Positions 28,058-35,602 of a stretch of 64,000 nucleotides of DNA are shown piece by piece; the first letter of the stretch is position 1; the number at the start of each line of letters is the position of its first letter. The notes beneath the pieces were generated by a model. That model searched no databases. It worked only from the letters and a program-made list of their open reading frames with translations, and was not told the origin of the DNA. The DNA comes from CAYMZZ01 sp046297935 (GTDB lineage Bacteria > Bacteroidota > Bacteroidia > Chitinophagales > Chitinophagaceae): positions 147,713 to 211,712 of the forward strand of contig JBKBHA010000007.1 in NCBI GenBank assembly GCA_046297935.1, written 5' to 3'. Both the position numbers and the translations under genes were made by a program.

Positions 28058-29971
28058 ATGATCAGGCAGTTTCTTCTGGCTCTGTGCATTTGTTGCCTCG
28101 CGGCAACAGCCGATGCGCAGCAATTCAGTCAGATTTCTTCAAATCAAAGTCTATTTCCCGGCGTCAGGCTTGAGCCTCCGCCAAAGGATTTGAAACGGCT
28201 AAAAATGCTGCCTATTAAAGCACCGGGTCGAATGGAGCTGGTGAACCAAATCAGGCAGTCCAGCCAACAAGTAAAGGCCGGGTTGCCTGCACCTAAATTG
28301 GAGGAGATTCGCCAGACTGTAGAATCGGTACCGGTTGAAGCGATCAATGACCGGGCTATTCTATCATTTTATCAGGACGATCCGCGGTCGGCTATTGCAC
28401 TCATGATGGAGACAGCCGCACGCGAGCCGGACAATCTGCTGCTGTTGAACAACCTCGGCGCAATGTTGAATATGTCGGGCGCAGAACACAAGGCCATTCC
28501 GCTGTTGCAATATTGCCTGGAAAAGATTCCAAAAAGCAGCACTGTGCTTAACAATATCGGACAAAGCTTTATGGGTCTGGGGGATCTGTTAAAGGCGGCC
28601 GATTTTTTCCGACGTTGTCTGGCTATCGACTCCCTGAATCCGGAAGCTAATCACAGCATGGGTATGCTTCACTATTTCAAAAAAGAATATGATGCGGCGA
28701 TGGCCTGTTTTGAGCGTGAATTGGCGGTATCCTTCCGGCGTAGCACAATGGCTATGAGCTACCGGATGGGAAAGAAATTCAATACCCGCTCGATTATGGA
28801 GCGTAGACGCAAAATTCGGGGCCGCCAATCAAAAGATCATTTTGAAGAAATTACCCTGGGCAGGTTTTCGTTTCCGGAGCTGCCCGGCTCCAGTCAACAG
28901 CTCCTCACTGATCGTTATTTGTATAATCAGTACGGAGCAAGTGTTCAGGCTGAGCAATTGAACTGGATGAGTTATGCCAGCAGTATCGCTGCCTCTTATG
29001 CGTCGCCACGGGGCGATGAGTACCCGGGTCTCTATAGCGATCTGGTAGCCGCTATGCTGGAAGATCTGGGCGAAGAATTTAATGAAGACTTCCTGATGCC
29101 GATAACGGACGCAGATATGGATCATGTACGTGAGTTGATTGATGAAGCCACGAAACGCATGAATCAGGTTAAATGTCCGCCAGCGGAGGCCGGCATGGGA
29201 ATAGAGGCGCAGGAAGCACATGAGATACGATGTTGCCGGGAGCAACTAAAACCAATCGCCGATGAATTGGTGGCCACTCTTTCCGGATACCTTCAGCCAT
29301 TGATTCGAAAAGGAGAATTGAGATGGAAATGGTATATCAATCAGTTAGTAGAAACGGTACAGCTCGATCCAAGTCCGGGCAACAAAATGATGGTATACAA
29401 CGCTGTGGCGGGATATTTCAGTTTCCAGCAGGTGGCCATGGTGTCGTTTCCGGTTTGGGAATTGAACAATCTATTGCCCAAATGTTCCATGAATCTTTCG
29501 AATCAGGAGATCGATAGCCTGATCCAAAGTGATCGCGATTGGAATCTGAACTGCCCGCCCTGGCTCAACGCCGAATTTAAGTTCGACGGTATGGCATTGA
29601 AAATGGATTGTAACAAATACCAGATTGAAGTGGGTGGAGCTATACTTGGCGGATTCGAACACGAATTCAAAACGGGCAAATCGACCTTTTTGCTGGGACC
29701 TGCTACCAAAGCGGAGTTTCTCGGTCTGACAGGCGAACTAAAGTCGCAGCTATACCTCAGTTTTGATGGCGACAAAAAATTCGCAGACTTCGGAATAAAA
29801 AATACTGCAGAGCTTGGCTTAACCGGAACACCCATTCCTGTTGGCCCGCACGTGAAAATCGGCGGCAACCTCGCAGGCATTGAATTAAGTCAGACGCTGG
29901 GACTAAACAGCGGCTATCAGGAAAGTGTGGAGAAGAAAGGCATAATCGCGAAAATTTTCGAGTCTCCATGA
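28058..29971 (+). CDS. Secreted TPR-containing protein
   Basis: 637 residues with a signal peptide (MIRQFLLALC...ADAQQ). Residues about 107-225 form three tetratricopeptide-type helix pairs (LLLLNNLGAML, TVLNNIGQSFMGLG, PEANHSMGMLHYFKKEYDAAMACFE). Beyond them the chain has a cysteine-containing middle and a strand-rich C-terminal region with repeated glycine-rich turns. TPRs mediate protein contacts; no partner is apparent. It is probably periplasmic. Confidence 0.8.
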   Translation: MIRQFLLALCICCLAATADAQQFSQISSNQSLFPGVRLEPPPKDLKRLKMLPIKAPGRMELVNQIRQSSQQVKAGLPAPKLEEIRQTVESVPVEAINDRAILSFYQDDPRSAIALMMETAAREPDNLLLLNNLGAMLNMSGAEHKAIPLLQYCLEKIPKSSTVLNNIGQSFMGLGDLLKAADFFRRCLAIDSLNPEANHSMGMLHYFKKEYDAAMACFERELAVSFRRSTMAMSYRMGKKFNTRSIMERRRKIRGRQSKDHFEEITLGRFSFPELPGSSQQLLTDRYLYNQYGASVQAEQLNWMSYASSIAASYASPRGDEYPGLYSDLVAAMLEDLGEEFNEDFLMPITDADMDHVRELIDEATKRMNQVKCPPAEAGMGIEAQEAHEIRCCREQLKPIADELVATLSGYLQPLIRKGELRWKWYINQLVETVQLDPSPGNKMMVYNAVAGYFSFQQVAMVSFPVWELNNLLPKCSMNLSNQEIDSLIQSDRDWNLNCPPWLNAEFKFDGMALKMDCNKYQIEVGGAILGGFEHEFKTGKSTFLLGPATKAEFLGLTGELKSQLYLSFDGDKKFADFGIKNTAELGLTGTPIPVGPHVKIGGNLAGIELSQTLGLNSGYQESVEKKGIIAKIFESP

Positions 29972-29991
29972 TTAGCCAACCCAAAAAATCC

Positions 29992-30026
29992 ACTTCCCAT
30001 TTCCCACTCCCCATTCCCCACTCCCC
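29992..30026 (+). repeat. Heptamer array (ACTYCCC type)
   Basis: Five units of A[CT]T[CT]CCC between the TPR gene and the start of the next gene (ATG 30042). Same family as the longer array at 30797-30894. Confidence 0.8.
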
Positions 30027-30041
30027 ATTAACCATTAACAT

Positions 30042-30503
30042 ATGTTACTCAAGAATCTTCTTTACGCGTTAACCTGTCTTTCTTTTTCAGTAGTCATTGG
30101 CGGTGCTGTTTACGAGCATGTAGCTGTTGTACCACAATGGACGGCCGCGCCGCCCGCATCGCTCAGCATGTTTCAGGGCGAGTATGGTCTGAACCCTGCT
30201 CCATTCTGGATGTATATACATCCCGTTACGCTGGTACTATTTGTAGTGTCAATCGTGCTGAACTGGCGTACAAAACTAAGAAGGTATTTATTGGTAAGCT
30301 TTCTCGGATATGTACTAGTGCTCGCAATTACGTTTAGCTACTTTGTCCCCAATCTGATAAAAATTACTACCAGTACCTACTCATCGCAAGTTGATCCCGA
30401 ATTGAGCCAAATGGCAGCAACATGGGAAACTTTAAGCCTGGTAAGGCTTGGGTTCCTGATCGTTTTGGCAATGGTTGCTTTGATGGGGAGAGGGGAGAGG
30501 TGA
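30042..30503 (+). CDS. Four-helix membrane protein (DUF1772-like)
   Basis: 153 residues with four transmembrane segments (about 5-25, 58-76, 84-103, 133-148) and a polar loop after TM1 with HVAVVPQW. This is the outline of DUF1772/anthrone oxygenase-like small membrane proteins; the assignment is tentative. The last five codons (GRGER) and the stop TGA (30501-30503) are made of heptamer repeat units, so the natural C-terminus has probably been replaced. Confidence 0.7.
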   Translation: MLLKNLLYALTCLSFSVVIGGAVYEHVAVVPQWTAAPPASLSMFQGEYGLNPAPFWMYIHPVTLVLFVVSIVLNWRTKLRRYLLVSFLGYVLVLAITFSYFVPNLIKITTSTYSSQVDPELSQMAATWETLSLVRLGFLIVLAMVALMGRGER

Positions 30504-30631
30504 AAGGTGAGAGGTGAGAGGTGAGACGTGAAACGTGAAACGTGAAAGGTGAGAGGTGAGAGGTGAAAGGTGAAAGGTGAAAGGTGAAAGGTGAAAGGTG
30601 AGAGGTGAGAGGTGAGACGTGAAAGGTGAGA
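30485..30631 (+). repeat. Heptamer tandem array (GGTGARA) overlapping a stop codon
   Basis: Twenty-one consecutive 7-base units: two GGGGAGA, then nineteen of GGTGAAA, GGTGAGA or CGTGAAA. The stop of the membrane protein gene is in the third unit. Because 7 is not a multiple of 3, the TGA within the unit occurs in all three frames along the array. Confidence 0.95.
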
Positions 30632-30638
30632 TGCACTC

Positions 30639-30771
30639 ATCTGCGTAAATCTGTGCTAAAATCTGAGTAAATCTGCGGGAACAGAACTGCTGCACTATTT
30701 TGAAGCACGCGAACAGTAAATCGTTTTCTGTTCCCGCAGATGACACAGATTTTTGCGCAGATAACGCAGAT
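30639..30771. repeat. Long palindromic intergenic element, copy A
   Basis: Two imperfectly complementary arms of about 45 bases (30639-30684 and 30728-30771), each built of CTG-GTAAAT-type steps and ending in GCGGGAACAG / CTGTTCCCGC, around a 43-base core beginning AACTGCTGCACT. Copies B (41.4 kb) and C (44.1 kb) share arms and core. It would fold into a single long hairpin. Confidence 0.85.
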
Positions 30772-30796
30772 TTGTTTTCCGTTTTGCAAAACATTT

Positions 30797-30894
30797 ACTC
30801 CCCATTCCCCACTTTCCACTCCCCACTCCCCGCTTCCCACTTCCCACTCCCCACTTCCCACTTCCCACTCCCCACTTCCCACTCCCCGCTCCCC
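30797..30894. repeat. Heptamer tandem array (ACTYCCC), C-rich on the plus strand
   Basis: Fourteen units of 7 bases, mostly ACTCCCC and ACTTCCC. On the minus strand the units read GGGGAGT/GGGAAGT, giving many evenly spaced G-runs. With the array at 30485-30631 it brackets palindromic element A in inverted orientation. Confidence 0.92.
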
Positions 30895-30965
30895 CTTTTG
30901 TCGCAATTGCCCAATTGTGTAGATGATAATTTTCATTAATTGCAGGTTCATTAAAAACAATAACC

Positions 30966-31388
30966 ATGACAACAATGACCTGTTACCTCAATTTCGACGG
31001 AAACACCGAAGAGGTCTTTTCATTTTACAAATCTGTTTTTGGCGGCGAGTATATTGCTTTTCACCGGATCGGTGAAGCGCCAGGTATGGAGGGTTTGAGC
31101 GAAGCCGATAAGAATCGTATCATGCATATATCGCTGCCCGTAAGCGAAGGCTATGTGCTAATGGCATCTGATATTATACCAGCATTCGGGCACCAACTTT
31201 CTGTGGGAAACAATGTAAAAATTTCGCTTCATCCTTCCTCACGGGAGGAGGCTGATCGCCTTTTTAATGGATTATCGGCGGGTGGACAGATCGAAATGCC
31301 AATGGCTGACCAGTTCTGGGGGGCGTATTTTGGTAGCTTTACTGACAAGTACGGAATCGGGTGGATGATAAATCATGGAACTATGTAA
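30966..31388 (+). CDS. VOC family protein (PhnB-like)
   Basis: 140 residues of the vicinal oxygen chelate fold in the PhnB-like branch: CYLNFDGNTEEVFSFYKSVFGGE at the N-terminus, MHISLPV, and a C-terminal WGAYFGSFTDKYGIGWMINH. PhnB-like proteins are related to bleomycin-resistance and 3-demethylubiquinone methyltransferase-like folds; their substrates are mostly unknown. It is transcribed alone and ends in a strong terminator. Confidence 0.9.
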   Translation: MTTMTCYLNFDGNTEEVFSFYKSVFGGEYIAFHRIGEAPGMEGLSEADKNRIMHISLPVSEGYVLMASDIIPAFGHQLSVGNNVKISLHPSSREEADRLFNGLSAGGQIEMPMADQFWGAYFGSFTDKYGIGWMINHGTM

Positions 31389-31390
31389 TA

Positions 31391-31420
31391 AAAAGCCCCG
31401 GCATTGCCGGGGCTTTTCTT
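31391..31420 (+). terminator. Rho-independent terminator after the VOC gene
   Basis: AAAAGCCCCGGC (31391-31402) and GCCGGGGCTTTT (31406-31417), 12-bp perfect stem with an ATT loop and flanking T-run. Confidence 0.93.
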
Positions 31421-31711
31421 TTGGGTCGGGCTTTTGTGATTCCAAAATACCATGGAATTAGGTAAGATAGGGTTCGAAGTTGGCGGCTCTAAAGATATCC
31501 TTCCATTTTATCTGCTTTCAACCGCCCTCAGAGTCCTCTGTTCTTTACTCCGCGACCTCTGTGGTAACACACTCGTTGCTCTGGTAAGCTCGTTAGTTTG
31601 AATACGTGCACCTCGTGGTAATTTTTTGTCAATTTTCCATAGCTGCGAGGTGTTTGCAGCCTTCCGCCTATATTTGAACTGCATCTGAACTTTCATAAAA
31701 AACCAACCGCC
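31421..31711. other. Intergenic region with repeat remnant and promoter element
   Basis: Contains a degraded copy of the genome's TTAACCGC...CTCTGYGG-type repeat at about 31519-31567. TATATTTG at 31669-31676 matches the Bacteroidota -7 box TAnnTTTG and lies 36 bases before the next start codon; I find no well-spaced -33 box. Confidence 0.45.
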
Positions 31712-33166
31712 ATGAGATCCTTTCTTTTTACCCTGACAGTTTTGGCATTTCTTGCTTCCTGCTCTTCAGCCGACAAGGAAACCGAAAGGAAGATTCACGA
31801 GGTTGAAAACTCGCTGGCACCTGCTGTTGTTTTTGGCGACAGCATAACCAATAGTAATCTGGAGGTTCGCATGCGACAGACCGGGATCAGGGGGCTCAGC
31901 ATTGCCGTTATCAAGGATTATAAAATAGCATGGGCGAAGGCCTATGGCTGGGCTGATTCGGCGGATGGTCGAAGAGTAACTACCGACACCCGGTTTCAGG
32001 CTGCCTCTATCAGCAAAAGTATCAACAGCCTCGGTATTTTACGCCTGGTACAGGAGGGTAAACTCGAGGGAGAGGCAGACATTAATCAGTATTTAAAAAG
32101 CTGGCAATTTCCTTACGACAGTGTAGCCGCCGGCAAAAAGATAAATACGTATAACCTGCTTAGTCATACAGCCGGCCTCACCGTGCACGGTTTTCCGGGA
32201 TATACTCCCGGCGATTCACTGCCCACTCTGGTTCAGATACTAAATGCTGAGCGACCAGCCAATACCGCCGCCGTTCGTTCGCAGTTTGCACCAGGACTTC
32301 GCTTTCAATACTCTGGCGGTGGCACCACCATTTCGCAGCTGCTGCTTCAGGATATTACGGGTCAGGATTATGCTTCTTACATGGAGGTGAATGTATTGAA
32401 GCCCCTGGGTATGAACAATAGCTCCTACCAGCAGCCACCTGCCTCCGGTTCAGATCTGGCCACGGGTTATTATATGAATGGAAAGCCGGTAAAAGGCAAT
32501 TATCATGTATATCCAGAGCAGGCAGCAGCCGGATTATGGACTACACCCACCGATCTTGCCAGGTATATTATCGAATGTCAGCTGGCACTTGAAGGTCGGT
32601 CTTCAAAAGTATTGTCGCAGGAAATGATGAAGAAGAGGATGACGCCCTATATCGATACAGCCGCTGCATTGGGGGTATTTATTCACAATACCGGCAGCGA
32701 AAAATACTTTAATCATAATGGCGGAAATGAGGCGTTTTTATGTACTTCCTATGGCAGCCTTGAGGGTGGCAATGGAGTGGTGATTATGGTGAATGGTGAA
32801 AATTTTGCCGTAATTACTGAGCTGCTTAACAGCGTGGCTAGAGTGTATGGCTGGAAGGACTTTTACAAGCCTGAGTACCGCAAGCTGATCAAGCCTGATC
32901 AATCTGAACTCGACGCCTATACAGGCCGCTTTTTATTGGGCACCGACACGATACGCATTTTCCGTCGCGACAATTCATTGTTTGCCCAGCAAAATGGCGA
33001 ACCTGCGATGGGATTTGAGTTGATGTTTTCACATGCCGACAGTTTTTCGATTCGCGAAGAACCTGCTGCCCGCTTCAGCGTACAACGCAACCAGCAGGGT
33101 GGGGTAGCGGGCTTGCGCCTGCATCAGGGTCAGATGAATCTGGAGATGAAGCGAATGGAGGATTAG
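31712..33166 (+). CDS. Beta-lactamase class C-like serine hydrolase, lipoprotein
   Basis: 484 residues. Lipoprotein signal with lipobox LASC (C17). The penicillin-binding-protein fold shows the catalytic S-x-x-K as S99-I-S-K102 and a Y-S-G triad segment in FQYSGGG. The last 110 residues form a separate strand-rich domain common in class C-like esterases and peptidases. Family members act as D-aminopeptidases, esterases or carboxypeptidases; true beta-lactamase activity is unlikely from sequence alone. It is envelope-anchored. Confidence 0.9.
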   Translation: MRSFLFTLTVLAFLASCSSADKETERKIHEVENSLAPAVVFGDSITNSNLEVRMRQTGIRGLSIAVIKDYKIAWAKAYGWADSADGRRVTTDTRFQAASISKSINSLGILRLVQEGKLEGEADINQYLKSWQFPYDSVAAGKKINTYNLLSHTAGLTVHGFPGYTPGDSLPTLVQILNAERPANTAAVRSQFAPGLRFQYSGGGTTISQLLLQDITGQDYASYMEVNVLKPLGMNNSSYQQPPASGSDLATGYYMNGKPVKGNYHVYPEQAAAGLWTTPTDLARYIIECQLALEGRSSKVLSQEMMKKRMTPYIDTAAALGVFIHNTGSEKYFNHNGGNEAFLCTSYGSLEGGNGVVIMVNGENFAVITELLNSVARVYGWKDFYKPEYRKLIKPDQSELDAYTGRFLLGTDTIRIFRRDNSLFAQQNGEPAMGFELMFSHADSFSIREEPAARFSVQRNQQGGVAGLRLHQGQMNLEMKRMED

Positions 33167-33211
33167 TAATCACCAGGAATTCGGTTAATTTTAAGACCCC
33201 TTGGGTTTGTT

Positions 33212-33772
33212 ATGGTGATCGATTCTCGTTTTATTGATTCTGTTGGAAATTTCAGCGAACAGGAACTTGAGTGGCTGACAGGTTCCATGCGTCGGAGGGA
33301 GTTACTGAAAGATGAGTTGTTGTTAAGTGAGGGCGAGGTATGTCGTTCGCTGCACTACCTGCATTCAGGGTCGTTGGTGCAATTTAAAGTCAAGGATGAA
33401 ATCGATCAGAATATTGTTGACCTTCACCTTCCCGGCGAGTGGGTATTAAATACCAATAGTCTCCTGAAACAAAAGCCCTCAGAAACCATCATTCAGGCAT
33501 TTTCTGATACAACAATATTTGAGCTTCCGCTGGAGCAAATGCACGCGCTCATTCAACGGTCGCCGGTGTTTTTTCAGCTCGCTAAATTAATCGAGCCTGA
33601 TAATTCGCGTCTCAGGCTGTTCGATGACCAATTGAATCCTGTTGAAAAATACCAGTTCGTGATGAATCAACGTCCAGGACTTCTGCAGGCATTCCCTCTC
33701 AAGTTGATTGCCTCATACCTGAAAATGACACCGGAAACACTCAGCCGCGCTCGCGAAAAAATCGCCCGTTAA
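33212..33772 (+). CDS. Crp/Fnr-type transcriptional regulator
   Basis: 186 residues: an N-terminal cyclic nucleotide-binding-like barrel (residues about 25-115) and a C-terminal winged helix with LKLIASYLKMTPETLSRAREKI. The recognition helix contains E-T-L-S-R, the ExxSR pattern that in FNR reads TTGA half-sites. No cysteine cluster for an iron-sulphur centre is present, so oxygen sensing in the FNR manner is unlikely. A matching palindrome lies 9 bases past its stop (33781-33796), which suggests that it controls the downstream VOC gene. Confidence 0.88.
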   Translation: MVIDSRFIDSVGNFSEQELEWLTGSMRRRELLKDELLLSEGEVCRSLHYLHSGSLVQFKVKDEIDQNIVDLHLPGEWVLNTNSLLKQKPSETIIQAFSDTTIFELPLEQMHALIQRSPVFFQLAKLIEPDNSRLRLFDDQLNPVEKYQFVMNQRPGLLQAFPLKLIASYLKMTPETLSRAREKIAR

Positions 33773-33780
33773 GCTCTGTT

Positions 33781-33796
33781 CTTGATTGTAGTCAAG
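33781..33796. promoter_or_regulatory. Candidate Crp/Fnr operator
   Basis: CTTGATTGTAGTCAAG contains TTGA-N6-TCAA, the FNR/Crp-family half-site spacing. It is centred about 42-44 bases before the transcription start predicted from the TATTTTTG box at 33819-33826, the class II activator position. It sits between the Crp/Fnr-like gene and the VOC gene. Confidence 0.5.
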
Positions 33797-33818
33797 CGAT
33801 GAAATGGAAGCTGCTGGA

Positions 33819-33826
33819 TATTTTTG
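33819..33826 (+). promoter_or_regulatory. Candidate -7 box (TAnnTTTG)
   Basis: TATTTTTG matches the Bacteroidota -7 consensus and lies 27 bases before the VOC gene start at 33853. No good -33 box is found, consistent with activator dependence. Confidence 0.45.
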
Positions 33827-33852
33827 AGCGAGAACAGAAAAAATAAAATATT

Positions 33853-34215
33853 ATGAATGTTCAAACCCGCTCCCTACGCCCTTTTATTGGCGCCCGCGAT
33901 TTCGAGCTCAGTCGTTCGTTCTATACTGCCTTTGGTTTCGAAGAAACAGTAATCGATTCACGTTTATCTGTTTTCAAGTTAAATAATACCGCTTTTTATT
34001 TGCAGGACGCTTATTTAAAAGACTGGATTGACAATACCATGGTCTTTTTGGAGATGGAGAATCTCGACCATTTCTGGACTCATCTGCAGACCCTTGACCT
34101 CCCGGGCAGATTTCCCGGAGTTCGTATTGAACCCATTCGTCAGCTGCCCTGGGGCCGCGAATGTTTTATCCACGATCCCTCGGGTGTGCTTTGGCATGTG
34201 GGGGAGTTTGTGTGA
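33853..34215 (+). CDS. Glyoxalase/VOC family protein
   Basis: 120 residues of VOC fold: RPFIGARDFELSRSFYTAFGFEE at the start, FYLQDAYLKDW in the middle and GRECFIHDPSGVLWHVGEF at the end. This outline fits the bleomycin-resistance/glyoxalase subgroup; the substrate is unknown. Placement right after a Crp/Fnr gene with an intervening FNR-like palindrome suggests regulated expression. Confidence 0.88.
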   Translation: MNVQTRSLRPFIGARDFELSRSFYTAFGFEETVIDSRLSVFKLNNTAFYLQDAYLKDWIDNTMVFLEMENLDHFWTHLQTLDLPGRFPGVRIEPIRQLPWGRECFIHDPSGVLWHVGEFV

Positions 34216-34321
34216 TTGGTGGAAATTGACACAATATTGTTGTAGGTTGATCGCGCGGTTCTGGTCGACAAGTGACAAACCGAAATGCAGATACAGATTT
34301 GTAGGGCAATCTATAACGAGT

Positions 34322-34858
34322 TTAAAGGCTGATAATGCCTTCGGTGGGAGGATAGCCTTCTTCAGTAATTGCGTCAGGCCTCATTCTGTTAATTTTTATA
34401 CCTCCGGTGTCGAAGAAAAGATACATTCTCCAAACGCTTCTCAATATGCTATAATCACTTTGGCCGTACTTTTTCCATACAGCAGAATCGGCATCATTGT
34501 AACTATTGCGGTAATACGGATTTTTAATATAGACCGGTACGATAATTCTTTTCGGAATTCCTCGCAAGTTTACCTGATACCCGGTAAGGTGACGTTTTAA
34601 GCGGTTTTCAAGCGAGTCGAGCGTGACACTTTTATTGCCTTGAGTCAGTTCCACCTTTTCAATGGTATTGCCATTTAAATGCAGATCAAACAAATAGAGT
34701 TCAACGCCGATTTGCTTGACGAGGTTAGTATCGAGGCGTACCGCTTTTTGAATTGTTTGGGTGAGTTTTACGAGCTGATCGATGACAGCAGTGTCCTGTG
34801 CCGAGCCCTTTTGTGAGAAAAACATCAAACAACACGCAAGAAACACTTTTCTATTCAT
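34322..34858 (-). CDS. Secreted protein of unknown function
   Basis: 178 residues starting at MNRKVFLACCLMFF with a signal peptide ending near KGSAQD. A further in-frame start at 34936 would place 26 residues before the signal and is rejected. The mature part is helical at first and then basic, with no motif I recognise. It is flanked by the tRNA-Val repeat region upstream of its promoter. Confidence 0.65.
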   Translation of the reverse strand: MNRKVFLACCLMFFSQKGSAQDTAVIDQLVKLTQTIQKAVRLDTNLVKQIGVELYLFDLHLNGNTIEKVELTQGNKSVTLDSLENRLKRHLTGYQVNLRGIPKRIIVPVYIKNPYYRNSYNDADSAVWKKYGQSDYSILRSVWRMYLFFDTGGIKINRMRPDAITEEGYPPTEGIISL

Positions 34859-35040
34859 TGGAGTTATGCTTTTAATTGCTATGAATCTTTTGCATATGAT
34901 TTGTTCCAAAAAATCAAACCAGCAGCTGTAGTACACTCTAACGCGGGCGTAAGGGTCATTTAGGAAATAACGCCTCAGCGCAAAGAATAGTGTTCAGGTT
35001 GTATCATGTTTTGATCTTGGGTATCGATGCCAGTGGTCGA

Positions 35041-35115
35041 CACCTTGTTTTTGTATGGCTCACTATGTTCGCCATGAAAAACTACGGCGGGCTCGAACCG
35101 CCGATTCGCCAAAGT
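35041..35115 (-). pseudogene. tRNA T-arm remnant with attached palindrome
   Basis: Contains CGGCGGGCTCGAACCGCCG, the T-arm of the nearby tRNA-Val in reverse, attached to a TTTTTGTATGGC...GCCATGAAAAA palindrome that also occurs at 35230-35265. No acceptor or anticodon arm is left. Confidence 0.6.
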
Positions 35116-35169
35116 CGGAACACGCCTCGCCGACATGACCCATGCGTTTCGGGACACTTTACCAAATAG

Positions 35170-35197
35170 AAAAACCTCAACGTAAGTTGAGGTTTTT
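35170..35197 (-). terminator. Terminator-like hairpin
   Basis: AAAAACCTCAAC (35170-35181) and GTTGAGGTTTTT (35186-35197), 12-bp perfect stem with a GTAA loop. It lies just past the degenerate tRNA-Val copy. Confidence 0.85.
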
Positions 35198-35199
35198 GG

Positions 35200-35329
35200 T
35201 GGGAGTTGATCCCGAGAAGTCGGGACCTTGTTTTTCTATGGCTCGCTTCGCTCGCCATGAAAAACTACGGCGGGCTCGAACCTCCCGAAGCTTCGGGAGA
35301 CCCTCTGCTTGTAAGGCGGATAAACTCCC
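35200..35329 (-). pseudogene. Degenerate tRNA-Val copy with small palindromes inserted
   Basis: Read on the minus strand it starts GGGAGTTTA and ends AACTCCCA like the intact tRNA-Val, and keeps the TTACAAGCAG anticodon segment and the GGTTCGAGCCC T-loop. The D-arm is missing. A perfect 16-base palindrome TCCCGAAGCTTCGGGA (35283-35298) sits in the variable/T-stem junction, and a second (35210-35225) plus a longer palindrome (35230-35265) interrupt the 3' side. It cannot fold as a tRNA. Confidence 0.8.
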
Positions 35330-35341
35330 GTTTATTTATTG

Positions 35342-35376
35342 CAATAAAAAAAGTCTTCAGAACTTCTGAAGACTTT
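35342..35376 (-). terminator. Terminator of tRNA-Val
   Basis: AAAGTCTTCAG (35350-35360) and CTGAAGACTTT (35366-35376) pair over a 5-nt loop; on the minus strand a T-run follows. Confidence 0.85.
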
Positions 35377-35380
35377 GATG

Positions 35381-35455
35381 TGGGAGTTGACGGGCTCGAA
35401 CCGCCGACCCTCTGCTTGTAAGGCAGATGCTCTGAACCAACTGAGCTAAACTCCC
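35381..35455 (-). tRNA. tRNA-Val (TAC)
   Basis: A 75-base cloverleaf on the minus strand. Acceptor GGGAGTT/AACTCCC, D-arm with GCTCAGTTGG, anticodon stem TCTGC/GCAGA with loop CTTACAA (anticodon TAC), T-loop GTTCGAG, discriminator A. CCA is not encoded. Confidence 0.96.
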
Positions 35456-35458
35456 ATT

Positions 35459-35533
35459 CTAAAGGCAGATTCCGCCTAAGGCGGATAAACTCCCATTTTA
35501 AAGGCAGATTCCGCCTAAGGCGGATAAACTCCC
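35459..35533 (-). repeat. Two tandem tRNA-Val 5' fragments with the D-arm replaced by a palindrome
   Basis: Two copies (35459-35494 and 35500-35533). On the minus strand each reads GGGAGTTTA, then the palindrome TCCGCCTTAGGCGGA, then ATCTGCCTTTA. The ends match positions 1-9 and about 27-35 of tRNA-Val, so the palindrome stands exactly where the D-arm should be. Confidence 0.8.
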
Positions 35534-35602
35534 TTTCTTGAATTGGGAGTGCAAAGATAAGGCTGTCAGTATTTTGGCCAAATTTTTTTTAAGGAAATAT
35601 GG

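Noticed and set aside
30485..30631. CRISPR array in the heptamer block
   Set aside because: Simple 7-base tandem units with no spacers.
30367..30967. Open frames on both strands across the heptamer arrays
   Set aside because: Low-complexity products such as repeated SPLTFHLSP come from the 7-base repeats and are not genes.
31712..33166. True class C beta-lactamase
   Set aside because: The S-x-x-K is present but the lipoprotein anchor and extra C-terminal domain fit esterase/peptidase members; resistance cannot be claimed.
34028..34600. 190-codon plus-strand frame
   Set aside because: It overlaps the VOC gene in another frame and the secreted protein gene in antisense, and shows no protein features.
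35206..35421. Protein frame ending in DGLEPPTLCL
   Set aside because: It is the translation of tRNA-Val and its degenerate copy on the opposite strand.
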